From assembly GCA_947176675.1 (NCBI GenBank), contig CAMWRN010000002.1, positions 1 to 35,697 on the forward strand: a stretch of DNA of 35,697 bases, read 5' to 3'. Below are positions 1 to 8,030 of the stretch, piece by piece. A program made the position numbers and the translations under genes. The number at the start of each line of letters is the position of its first letter. Within the stretch, counting starts at the first letter, position 1. Under the pieces are notes generated by a model. It saw only the letters and a list, made by a program, of their open reading frames with translations. It was not told the origin of the DNA and did not search any database. The DNA is from an uncultured Clostridia bacterium. GTDB lineage: Bacteria > Bacillota > Clostridia > Oscillospirales > Ruminococcaceae.

Positions 1-153
1 GGCTACGGCAACGGCGACGGTGACGGCAACGGCAACGGCTACGGCGACGGCGACGGCGACGGCAACGGCTACGGCAACGGCAACGGCTACGGCTACGGCT
101 ACGGCAACGGCTACGGCAACGGCGACGGCGACGGTTACGGCTACGGCGACGGC
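1..153 (+). repeat. Hexanucleotide tandem repeat (GGC NAC)n
   Basis: Direct inspection: GGCTAC/GGCAAC/GGCGAC units in tandem. Confidence 0.95.
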
Positions 154-156
154 TAA
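1..156 (+). CDS. C-terminal part of a Gly-X dipeptide-repeat protein, truncated at window edge
   Basis: Frame 1 reads GYGNGDGDGNGNGYGDGDGD...GYGYGDG* with stop at 154-156. It has 25 GGY-NAC units with N = T/A/G. The listed 20..358 ORF reads the same DNA out of frame as (TA)n. Confidence 0.65.
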   Translation, partial: GYGNGDGDGNGNGYGDGDGDGNGYGNGNGYGYGYGNGYGNGDGDGYGYGDG

Positions 157-169
157 AAGGAGCGCAAAA

Positions 170-358
170 ATGAAAAACAAAGTGTTGACAGCAATATTCG
201 TACTATCTTGGTTCGCAATATTTTGCATAGCAGGCAACTTGGATCAATACAAAATAAGCATTGGACAAGCTGTGGTTTATTCCGTAATTGTTTTTGCAGC
301 TATAGCAATAAGCGGATTTTTGAGCGGCTTACTTACGCCGCCCGACAATAAAAAATAA
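170..358 (+). CDS. Small membrane protein (about two TM segments)
   Basis: ATG at 170 after AAAGGAG; MKNKVLTAIFVLSWFAIFCIAGNLDQYKISIGQAVVYSVIVFAAIAISGFLSGLLTPPDNKK. Confidence 0.6.
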   Translation: MKNKVLTAIFVLSWFAIFCIAGNLDQYKISIGQAVVYSVIVFAAIAISGFLSGLLTPPDNKK

Positions 359-365
359 ATGCTGA

Positions 366-598
366 TTTCAAGCGGTATAAAAACCGCACAAATACGCAAA
401 AGGCTGCACACGAACCTTAAACTGTGTGAATGCTGTACAGCAAGTTTCCGAGGGTTTTAGTGTGAAATTCTCGCGCGGAGCAAGTTTAGATTTTTTCCGT
501 CCGTGGGGTCAACATGGGAAAAATTGCAGTGTAACAAGTTTGGCGGTTTTAATGTGAAATCGTCAGCCGTATTTGTGCTGTTTTTATGCCGCTTGAAA
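366..598. repeat. 31-bp inverted repeat (366-396 / 568-598) flanking about 171 bp of noncoding DNA
   Basis: TTTCAAGCGGTATAAAAACCGCACAAATACG versus reverse complement of 568-598, TTTCAAGCGGCATAAAAACAGCACAAATACG; 29/31 identical. Confidence 0.85.
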
Positions 599-626
599 GG
601 ATATGGCATAAGTCTGAATACGAGAG

Positions 627-1625
627 GTGGTGATAATATTGATAATCGTAGGTAACGCACTTGATGAATTGAAGCACATGGAGACTGAAAGCATTGACTG
701 CTGTGTAACGTCGCCGCCGTACTACAATCTTCGCGATTACGGCATTGAGGGACAGATAGGGCTTGAAACAACTCCCGATGAATACATATCAAAGCTCGTT
801 GATGTTTTTCGGGAAGTGCGTCGGATTCTCAAAAAGGACGGTACGCTTTGGCTCAATATCGGTGACAGCTATGCAGGGAGCGGCAAAGGCAAAAAAGATA
901 CCCATACCCGAAATATGGGAAATAAAGGTACTCTGAATAATTCTGCGTTGCAGGGAAATTTCAGAAACGAGGTTATAAAACCGAAAGACCTTATCGGTAT
1001 TCCGTGGCTCTTAGCGTTCGCGCTCAGAGCGGACGGCTGGTATCTGCGGCAGGACATAATTTGGAGCAAGTCCAATTGTATGCCCGAATCCGTTAGAGAC
1101 CGCTGTACACGGTCACATGAGTATATTTTCCTGCTGTCAAAATCTCGAAAGTATTATTATGACAGCGAGGCGATTATGGAAAAGGCTGTGACTTCCGACA
1201 GAAGTTTTCCGAGAGGGTCAAAAGGCACGTTCACGCCAAATACGGGACGGCGAAAACAGGAAGAGTTTGGCAACAGAAGATATACGGGCTTTAACGAGCG
1301 TTATTTTGCCAAAGTCTCGCCGCTGAAACGCAATAAGAGGGACGTATGGAATGTTCCCACTTGCGGATTTAAGGGAGCGCATTTTGCCGTGTTTCCCGAA
1401 AAGCTTATAGAGCCTTGTGTGCTTGCAGGGTGTCCGAACGGCGGTACAGTTCTTGACCCATTCTGCGGAAGCGGTACTACGGGTGTGGCTGCCGCAAAAA
1501 ATAATCGGAAATTTGTCGGGATTGAACTTAATCCCGAATATGCCGATTTGGCGCGAAAAAGAATTTCCGATACAAAAAACGAGCCTGCACCGTCGGCAAA
1601 CAGCACAAGCTCAACAGGGAAATAA
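627..1625 (+). CDS. Site-specific DNA methyltransferase, beta class (N4-cytosine or N6-adenine)
   Basis: Catalytic motif TSPPYYNLRDYG precedes SAM motif DPFCGSGTTGVAA. The real start may be the TTG at about 639. Confidence 0.9.
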   Translation: MVIILIIVGNALDELKHMETESIDCCVTSPPYYNLRDYGIEGQIGLETTPDEYISKLVDVFREVRRILKKDGTLWLNIGDSYAGSGKGKKDTHTRNMGNKGTLNNSALQGNFRNEVIKPKDLIGIPWLLAFALRADGWYLRQDIIWSKSNCMPESVRDRCTRSHEYIFLLSKSRKYYYDSEAIMEKAVTSDRSFPRGSKGTFTPNTGRRKQEEFGNRRYTGFNERYFAKVSPLKRNKRDVWNVPTCGFKGAHFAVFPEKLIEPCVLAGCPNGGTVLDPFCGSGTTGVAAAKNNRKFVGIELNPEYADLARKRISDTKNEPAPSANSTSSTGK

Positions 1626-1695
1626 TGAAAACTTAGACGCTTTTATTATATCCCCAAAAATAAAATTTGTCAAGTGTTTGGAGGAAGATAAACAT

Positions 1696-2409
1696 ATGAG
1701 CAATATTAATTATAATGACATCGACGAAATTACAGTACACAATCAGGAGGAGTTAGACGATATTCCTCTTGATTTTAAAGGCAAAATTTACATTGAATGT
1801 ACGGCTACTGTCAGAGTATCAAATAGGTATTATTGGAGCGTCGTGGTGTGGGAAAACAGCTCCGTCGTGGCGTGGGGAAACAGCTCCGTCGTGGCGTGGG
1901 GAAACAGCTCCGTCGAGGCTAACTCTAATGTTCAGGTGGTAAATCACCTTATAAACGGAAAAATCAAACTGAGCGGTAATGCGCGAGAAGTTTTCATGCC
2001 CAAAAACATATTTGAATTTATGGATTTCTATGGCATTAAACACACAAAAACTAAAGCTGTTTTCTACAAAGCTGTAAGAAAAACGGATAACGGAACATTA
2101 TATGCCAATTATAGCGGCGATTTTGAATATGTGGTTGGTGAAATGAAATCAGAGCCAAATATTAATACCGACCCCTCAGAAGATTGTGGAAGCGGTATAC
2201 ACATTTCAAATCTTAGTTGGGCTTTGAATTTTGGAAACAGCTGGAGCAATCTTGCCATAATCGAAGTCGAAACGAAAATTGAAGATATCGTTTTGCCCAA
2301 AAACACAGACGGTGAAGTCAGAACTTCAAAGGTAAAAGTCCTTAGGGAAGTTCCTCTCGAGGAATGCGGAGTGTACGGCAACATATTGGCTAAAAGACTT
2401 GCAAAATAA
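1696..2409 (+). CDS. DUF7666-like phage protein with octapeptide repeat
   Basis: ATG at 1696 in the 1417 ORF; VVAWGNSS repeats followed by FYKAVRKTDNGTLYANYSGDFEYVVGE..CGSGIHISNL..A. Confidence 0.65.
   Translation: MSNINYNDIDEITVHNQEELDDIPLDFKGKIYIECTATVRVSNRYYWSVVVWENSSVVAWGNSSVVAWGNSSVEANSNVQVVNHLINGKIKLSGNAREVFMPKNIFEFMDFYGIKHTKTKAVFYKAVRKTDNGTLYANYSGDFEYVVGEMKSEPNINTDPSEDCGSGIHISNLSWALNFGNSWSNLAIIEVETKIEDIVLPKNTDGEVRTSKVKVLREVPLEECGVYGNILAKRLAK
1840..1911 (+). repeat. 24-bp in-frame tandem repeat, 3 copies
   Basis: GTCGTGGCGTGGGGAAACAGCTCC; copies 2 and 3 are identical, copy 1 slightly diverged. Confidence 0.95.
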
Positions 2410-2423
2410 CGGGGGACTTTAAA

Positions 2424-2606
2424 ATGATATTGTTAGATTTAAACGAGCGCGAAGCGGAGATGGTTATTTCCGCACTGTTTAGTAAAATCGACGACCTGAG
2501 AGCAGACAAGATAATTCTCGAAAACAAAGTTGAAAAACTTAAAGAACAATTAAACTGTTCGAAAATTCCGAACAGTTCCGAAAGCGGGGCGGACGATAAT
2601 GGGTGA
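2424..2606 (+). CDS. Small hypothetical coiled-coil-like protein
   Basis: RBS GGGGGA; MILLDLNEREAEMVISALFSKIDDLRADKIILENKVEKLKEQ. Confidence 0.6.
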   Translation: MILLDLNEREAEMVISALFSKIDDLRADKIILENKVEKLKEQLNCSKIPNSSESGADDNG

Positions 2607-2730
2607 CTGCTGTATTTACGACCGCTTGGAACAGTGCTTTCACGACTGTGATAATTGCCCGCAGGCTCGGTGCGGTGAGGATAATGGGGTCGTATTCGAC
2701 CCCTACGACAAATACGACAGGGAGGATTGA
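2599..2730 (+). CDS. 43-aa cysteine-rich small protein
   Basis: MGDCCIYDRLEQCFHDCDNCPQARCGEDNGVVFDPYDKYDRED*; overlaps the upstream stop and ends beside the next RBS. Below the length cutoff of the ORF track. Confidence 0.5.
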   Translation: MGDCCIYDRLEQCFHDCDNCPQARCGEDNGVVFDPYDKYDRED

Positions 2731-2732
2731 CA

Positions 2733-3560
2733 ATGAACGAAATAATTGAAGTCAAGCAGCTGCCGATCATTGTGGAGCAGCTCCAAACGATAAAGGCGAA
2801 CGTGACCGCAAGAGTGAACGACGCGTTAAGCCTTGACTGCACGGAGGATACCGTAAAAGCGGTTAAAAGCGCGAGGTCTGACCTTAACAAGGAGTTTAAG
2901 GATTGGGAAGCAAGGCGCGGCGAGGTAAAAAGGGCGATAATGTCCCCCTATGAACAATTTGAGGCGGTCTATAAGGACTGCATTACCGACGTTTTCAAAA
3001 AAGCAGATACCGAATTAAAGGACAAGATCACGGAGGTCGAAAACGGCGTAAAAGAGCGCAAATCTGCGGAGGTAAAAGAGTATTTCATCGAATACGCTCA
3101 GAGCCGCAATATTGATTTTCTGACCTTTGAAAGGTCGGGCGTAAAGGTCGGCTTGTCCGATAGTCTCAAAAAGCTTAAAGAACAGGCAAAGGCTTTTGTT
3201 GACCGCGTTTCAGACGATTTGAACCTAATTGAAACACAGGAACACAGCACGGAAATACTTGTGGAGTACAAGCGGTCTCTTAACGCGTCCGCGGCGATCA
3301 CAACGGTTATTGACCGTTACAAGGCTATTGAAGCGGAAAAGGAACGGGAAGCTGAAAGGCAGCGGCTTGACCGGCAAGCCAAGGAAGCCGAAAAGGCGGT
3401 CGACGAAATTATTACGGCTCCCGATGAGCCTGTTATTGCACCGCTGACGGTTGAAGAAAGTGATCCCGTACTTACGCTTATGTTTAAAGTTACCGCGCCC
3501 AAAAGCAAGCTGAACGAGCTCAAAACATTTTTGATAAACGGAGGATATGATTATGAATAA
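2733..3560 (+). CDS. DUF1351 family phage protein
   Basis: GGAGG then ATG at 2733; MNEIIEVKQLPIIVEQLQTIKANVTARVNDAL.., directly upstream of recT. Confidence 0.75.
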   Translation: MNEIIEVKQLPIIVEQLQTIKANVTARVNDALSLDCTEDTVKAVKSARSDLNKEFKDWEARRGEVKRAIMSPYEQFEAVYKDCITDVFKKADTELKDKITEVENGVKERKSAEVKEYFIEYAQSRNIDFLTFERSGVKVGLSDSLKKLKEQAKAFVDRVSDDLNLIETQEHSTEILVEYKRSLNASAAITTVIDRYKAIEAEKEREAERQRLDRQAKEAEKAVDEIITAPDEPVIAPLTVEESDPVLTLMFKVTAPKSKLNELKTFLINGGYDYE

Positions 3561-4446
3561 TGCTCCTGTAGCGAATAAACTTAAATTCTCGGCGGCTATC
3601 TCAACGCCAACCTACATCGGTCTCATTAACCGAACCTTGGGAGATCCTAACAGGGCGAAACGTTTTATCGCGTCTATTACTTCGGCGGTTGCTGTAAACC
3701 CTGCATTGCAGGACTGCACGCCCAATACAATACTTGCGGGCGCGCTTCTCGGAGAAAGCCTTAATCTTTCGCCGTCCCCGCAGCTGGGACAGTTCTACCT
3801 CGTTCCGTTCAAAAATAAAAAAGCGGGCGTTACCGATGCGCAGTTTGTACTTGGCTACAAAGGATATATTCAACTTGCATTGCGTACGGGTCAGTACAGG
3901 CGGCTTAATGTGGTCGCTGTAAAAGAGGGCGAGCTTATAAGCTATAACGCGTTTTCGGAGGAACTTGTGTGCAATTGGATAGAGGACGAAGAACGGCGCG
4001 CGGGTTTAAAAACCGTCGGATATGCCGCACGGTTCGAGTATATGAACGGTTTTGAAAAGGTTCTTTATTGGAGCAAAGAAAAAATGATTGCTCATGCTGA
4101 CAGATACAGCCCTGCTTTTTCGGCTGCCGTTGCGAAAAGAATCGAAAACGGCGAAATACCCGCAAGCGAAATGTGGAAATATTCCTCGTTCTGGTATAAA
4201 GATTTTGACGGCATGGCTATGAAAACAATGCTCAGACAAATAATCGGCAAGTGGGGTATTATGTCATCGGAAATTGAGGCGGCGTTTGAAAAAGACGCGT
4301 CGGTCGCAAATGTAAGCAGCAGCGGAGAAATATTTACCGAACCGGCAGACAGCGAAGAACCGCAGCAGATTATTCAGCAAGACGAGCCATCGGAAACGCC
4401 GCAAATGCCTGAAACTAACGAGGCGATAACTTTTGATGACATATAA
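3553..4446 (+). CDS. recT: RecT-family single-strand annealing protein
   Basis: AVNPALQDCTPNTILAGALLGESLNLSPSPQLGQFYLVPF..FVLGYKGYIQLALRTGQY is typical of RecT. Confidence 0.93.
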   Translation: MNNAPVANKLKFSAAISTPTYIGLINRTLGDPNRAKRFIASITSAVAVNPALQDCTPNTILAGALLGESLNLSPSPQLGQFYLVPFKNKKAGVTDAQFVLGYKGYIQLALRTGQYRRLNVVAVKEGELISYNAFSEELVCNWIEDEERRAGLKTVGYAARFEYMNGFEKVLYWSKEKMIAHADRYSPAFSAAVAKRIENGEIPASEMWKYSSFWYKDFDGMAMKTMLRQIIGKWGIMSSEIEAAFEKDASVANVSSSGEIFTEPADSEEPQQIIQQDEPSETPQMPETNEAITFDDI

Positions 4447-5083
4447 CATCATTTCTACGGGTAGTATCGGCAACGCTGTTGTCATAAACGGTTTTATCCT
4501 TATTGACTGCGGCGTGTCGTTTAAGTCCTTGAAAAACGTATACAAAAATCTTAAGCTTGTTCTTTTGACACACATTCACAGAGACCACTTTAATGCCGCG
4601 ACAATCAGGCAGCTTGCTAAAGAACGTCCCACGTTATTTTTCGGCTGCTGTGAATGGCTTATAAAGCCCCTTATTAACTGCGGTCTAAATAAGTCAAAAA
4701 TATTACCTTTTAAATGCGGTCAAATGTATGATTTAGGCGCGTGTAAGGTGTCGCCCATTAAGTTATACCACGACGTTCCAAACTGCGGCTATAGGCTGTA
4801 TATTGGCTCTGAAAAGGCGTTGTACATAACCGACAGCGGAACGGTCGAGGGAATAACCGCACGGGATTACGATCTGTACATGATTGAGGCAAATTATCGT
4901 ACCGATGAAATAACGGAGCGGATCCGTGAAAAAGAAGCGACGGGTGAATACTCCTACGAAAAAGATGTTTTATACCGCCATCTGTCAAAGGAACAAGCCG
5001 ATGATTTTTTACTCAATAATATGGGCAATAAGGGCGAATTTGTATATTTGCATATGCATAAGGAGGGTATCAAGAATGTCTAA
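4433..5083 (+). CDS. MBL-fold metallo-hydrolase
   Basis: THIHRDH (HxHxDH) motif; STGSIGNAVVINGFILIDCGVS start. Confidence 0.85.
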   Translation: MMTYNIISTGSIGNAVVINGFILIDCGVSFKSLKNVYKNLKLVLLTHIHRDHFNAATIRQLAKERPTLFFGCCEWLIKPLINCGLNKSKILPFKCGQMYDLGACKVSPIKLYHDVPNCGYRLYIGSEKALYITDSGTVEGITARDYDLYMIEANYRTDEITERIREKEATGEYSYEKDVLYRHLSKEQADDFLLNNMGNKGEFVYLHMHKEGIKNV

Positions 5084-5258
5084 TTACGAATACTTACGCA
5101 GCTTGTCTCTCAAAGAATTGGCAAAAGAGATTGTGAATTTGCCTTTATGCGTAGCTTGCGACCGTATCAGCGGCGAATGGGGCTGCAACGGCGGCGATTG
5201 TTCCAAAGCTGCCGTTGAGTGGCTCAAATCCGAGAGAATGGTGCAAAATGGCGGATAA
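5076..5258 (+). CDS. Small hypothetical protein, Cys-rich
   Basis: ATG at 5076 after AGGAGGG; MSNYEYLRSLSLKELAKEIVNLPLCVACDRISGEWGCNGGDCSKAAVEWLKSE. Confidence 0.6.
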   Translation: MSNYEYLRSLSLKELAKEIVNLPLCVACDRISGEWGCNGGDCSKAAVEWLKSERMVQNGG

Positions 5259-5955
5259 GAAAAGCTTTGTGTTCTATCACAAATGGAAAGAATTGCTTGA
5301 AGATTTATCCGCCGAAGATGTCAAAGGCGTTATGCTTGCTTTAATTGATTATTCAGAGATCGGCACAATTCCAACGCAACTTTCCCCGATTGCGAATCAA
5401 ACTTTTAAGTGTGTTCGGCAATCAATTGATGAGGATACTCAAAAATGGGAAAGCGTTTGTAAGCGCAATGCCGAAAACGTAAAAAAACGTTGGGATAAAA
5501 GTGGTAATACCAAAAATACCACCGTATACAGTGGTAAAGGGCCGTATAAAAAAAATACCAAAAATACCGATAATGATTATGATAATGATTATGATAATGA
5601 TTATGATAATGATTATGAATTAACACCCCCTACCCCCTCAAAGGGGAAAAACGCCTCTAAAAAACGAGCCTCAAAGCCTGAAATTGATAAAACCCAATTT
5701 GCCGAATTTGTCAGCATGACCAATGACGAATACACGTCACTCGTTGCGAAACTCGGTGAACAGGGTGCAAAGCGGTGCATTGAGATACTCGACAATTACA
5801 AGGGTTCAAGCGGTAAAACATACGAATCGGACTATCGGACAATTTTGAATTGGGTGGTAGAGCGATATGAGAAGGAACTTTCTAAATCTCATGCGCAGCC
5901 TATTCAAAATAATTACGAATTTGACCCGAATGATCCTTACAGGAACTGGAGGTAA
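5248..5955 (+). CDS. Replication initiator / DnaD-like phage protein (DUF6291-like N-terminus)
   Basis: MADKKSFVFYHKWKELLEDLSAEDVKGVMLALIDYSE; C-terminal TYESDYRTILNWVVERYEKE; immediately upstream of the dnaC-like gene. Confidence 0.7.
   Translation: MADKKSFVFYHKWKELLEDLSAEDVKGVMLALIDYSEIGTIPTQLSPIANQTFKCVRQSIDEDTQKWESVCKRNAENVKKRWDKSGNTKNTTVYSGKGPYKKNTKNTDNDYDNDYDNDYDNDYELTPPTPSKGKNASKKRASKPEIDKTQFAEFVSMTNDEYTSLVAKLGEQGAKRCIEILDNYKGSSGKTYESDYRTILNWVVERYEKELSKSHAQPIQNNYEFDPNDPYRNWR
5569..5616 (+). repeat. Four perfect 12-bp tandem repeats GATAATGATTAT inside the initiator gene
   Basis: Direct inspection; encodes (DNDY)n. Possible iteron/origin. Confidence 0.9.
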
Positions 5956-5958
5956 ATC

Positions 5959-6816
5959 ATGTCTGAAATAAAATCGGCAGGAAATATTATCGAAAGCATT
6001 ATGTGTAAGGCCGAAAGCGGTATTCCGAAAAACAAGGCTGACTACATAAACGATGAGGACGGCTTACTTTGGTGTGGAAAATGCCATACCCCGAAGCAAT
6101 GTAGAATAACAATGCTTGGCAGGATTTACACGCCCTACTGCCTTTGCAAATGCGGTCAGGAACGTCTTGCGGAGGAAAAGGCAGAACGCGAGCAGCAGGA
6201 ACGGTTCGCAGAGGGTCAGCGTCTTAAAACGGTCAGCGGAATGTCCACCGCTCTTTTGCAGAACAGATTTGAGGGCTACCGTGTTACGGCGGAAAATCAA
6301 AAGGCATACGCTCTTTGCAGACGGTACGCCGAACGCTTCGAGAAAATGCCTAAGAAAAATCAAGGCTTGCTTTTGTGGGGCGGAGTTGGTACTGGCAAAA
6401 CCTTTTCGGCGGCGTGTATTGCCAACGCTTTACTTGACAGAGGCATAAGCGTTGTTATGACAAGCTTTGCGCAAATTTTGGGCAAGGGTAAAGGTTTTGA
6501 CGTTGATAGTGAAACGGCTGACAGACTAAACCGCGCAAAGGTACTCATAATCGACGATCTGGGAGCGGAGAGGAATACCGATTTCGCTCTTGAAAGGGTC
6601 TACAGCATTATCGACAGCAGATATGCGGCGGGAAAGCCTATGATACTTACCACAAACCTTGATTTGTCAGAAATGCAGATGTGTACAGATATTCGGTACA
6701 AACGGGTGTACGAAAGAATTTTGGAGGTTTGTTATCCTGTGAGATTTGCAGGAAATTCCCTGCGGAAAGCGGAGGCGGCGAACAGATTCAGAGAAATGGA
6801 GGAATTTTTGAAATGA
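5959..6816 (+). CDS. dnaC: DnaC-like AAA+ helicase loader
   Basis: Walker A GGVGTGKT, Walker B VLIIDDLGAE; N-terminal Cys cluster. Confidence 0.9.
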   Translation: MSEIKSAGNIIESIMCKAESGIPKNKADYINDEDGLLWCGKCHTPKQCRITMLGRIYTPYCLCKCGQERLAEEKAEREQQERFAEGQRLKTVSGMSTALLQNRFEGYRVTAENQKAYALCRRYAERFEKMPKKNQGLLLWGGVGTGKTFSAACIANALLDRGISVVMTSFAQILGKGKGFDVDSETADRLNRAKVLIIDDLGAERNTDFALERVYSIIDSRYAAGKPMILTTNLDLSEMQMCTDIRYKRVYERILEVCYPVRFAGNSLRKAEAANRFREMEEFLK

Positions 6817-7265
6817 GCGTTATGATAAACGCAGTTATAACGGGCGTTGACGAGGTGAGTTTCACAATTCCCATAGCACCCGTCACAAAGAAAAATCACG
6901 GTCGTATCGTGATGTGCGGAAGATATCCGAAGTTGCTGCCGAGCGAAGCATATGAGCGGTACACAAAGGCGGCAATGCCGTTTCTGAAAGTGATACATAG
7001 TTTTGCGAAGATGATTGACAGTCCCGTGAACCTGAAATGCGTTTTTTACCTTGACAAGCGGCGTAAGAGTGATTTGGCTGGTTACTTACAAGCTGTTCAG
7101 GACTTGCTTGTAGAGTCTGGGATATTGGCGGACGATAACCGTAATATCGTGGCTTCTGTTGACGGAAGCGCGGTGCTGTACGACAAGGCAAATCCACGGA
7201 CGGAGGTCACGATTACCCGAAAGGAGAATTACGAGCAATGGGTGTCGAAAAATGAAAATAAATAA
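6813..7265 (+). CDS. rusA: RusA-family Holliday junction resolvase
   Basis: KRRKSDLAGYLQAVQDLLVESGILADDNRNIV; ATG at 6813. Confidence 0.85.
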   Translation: MSVMINAVITGVDEVSFTIPIAPVTKKNHGRIVMCGRYPKLLPSEAYERYTKAAMPFLKVIHSFAKMIDSPVNLKCVFYLDKRRKSDLAGYLQAVQDLLVESGILADDNRNIVASVDGSAVLYDKANPRTEVTITRKENYEQWVSKNENK

Positions 7266-7286
7266 TGAGGAACAAGGAGTAGGCAT

Positions 7287-7472
7287 ATGGAACATAAAAC
7301 AGAACTTAAACCATGCCCATTTTGCGGAGAAAGAGTTGTTTTGTGGAACACAGGGTATGGTGTTGTAAAAGTTGTGGAGTGTAAAAATTGCAAAGTGCGA
7401 TTTGTTTTTTCGTGGGATAAAGCGGAAAATAATGTAGAGTTGGCAGAATTGTGGAACAGGAGAGTTGAATGA
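7287..7472 (+). CDS. Lar-like restriction alleviation protein (copy 1)
   Basis: ELKPCPFCGERV...VECKNCKVRF...ELWNRRVE. Confidence 0.8.
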   Translation: MEHKTELKPCPFCGERVVLWNTGYGVVKVVECKNCKVRFVFSWDKAENNVELAELWNRRVE

Positions 7473-7508
7473 AAAACATCTTAGCTAATGTAATGAAAGG
7501 CGTAAAAA

Positions 7509-7946
7509 ATGAGCAATGAAATTTTCACACACCCCAATAAATACGGATACAACCTTTCCATAAATCACCCCGTGATCGGCGCGTTTTACAACGATTTTTT
7601 CCGCAGATTCAAGCTTTCTCACAAAATGGGTATGGGCGATAAACAAAGGCCGCTATACGAAAAGCTCTTGTGGAAATACCTTAGGAGCATATGCCGCAGC
7701 TATGATAAAAATCTGTTGCTCCCGCCGATAAGCGATAACGGGTTTCTTTTCACCCAAATTATCGGCGAACAAAGCGAATCGCTTAATATCTTTTTGACCG
7801 AAAAATTAAATCTTTACAAGGCGTTGGACCAGTTTGCGAAAAAATATTCCGAAGAGCTGATACCGATTGCGGAAACATTGAAACCGTCCCAAACCTATTT
7901 AGATTGGGTAAGCGGTGATTATGATTATCATAAACAGGAGAAATAA
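7509..7946 (+). CDS. Hypothetical phage protein
   Basis: 145-aa ORF in operon context. Confidence 0.55.
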   Translation: MSNEIFTHPNKYGYNLSINHPVIGAFYNDFFRRFKLSHKMGMGDKQRPLYEKLLWKYLRSICRSYDKNLLLPPISDNGFLFTQIIGEQSESLNIFLTEKLNLYKALDQFAKKYSEELIPIAETLKPSQTYLDWVSGDYDYHKQEK

Positions 7947-7949
7947 ATC

Positions 7950-8027
7950 ATGGCATTAACATTAGGTAGCCTGTTCGACGGTTTGGGAGGCTTTCCCCTT
8001 GCGGCGGAAGTTTTAAAGGAGGATTGA
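7950..8027 (+). pseudogene. N-terminal stub of a DNA (cytosine-5) methyltransferase
   Basis: MALTLGSLFDGLGGFPLAAEVLKED*; motif I (LGSLFDGxGGFPLAA) is diagnostic of phage C5-MTases, and the rest of the enzyme is absent. Confidence 0.75.
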
Positions 8028-8030
8028 AAA

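Noticed and set aside
1-153. CRISPR-like array
   Set aside because: Short contiguous microsatellite without spacers; no cas genes in the window.
20-358. 112-aa ORF beginning (TA)n
   Set aside because: Reads the hexamer repeat in the wrong frame; frame 1 stops at 156 and a separate RBS/ATG starts at 170.
457-792. 111-aa minus-strand ORF over the inverted repeat and MTase start
   Set aside because: Overlaps the MTase N-terminus and noncoding inverted-repeat region; no RBS or family resemblance supported.
1301-1606. 101-aa minus-strand ORF
   Set aside because: Shadow of the methyltransferase C-terminal motif region.
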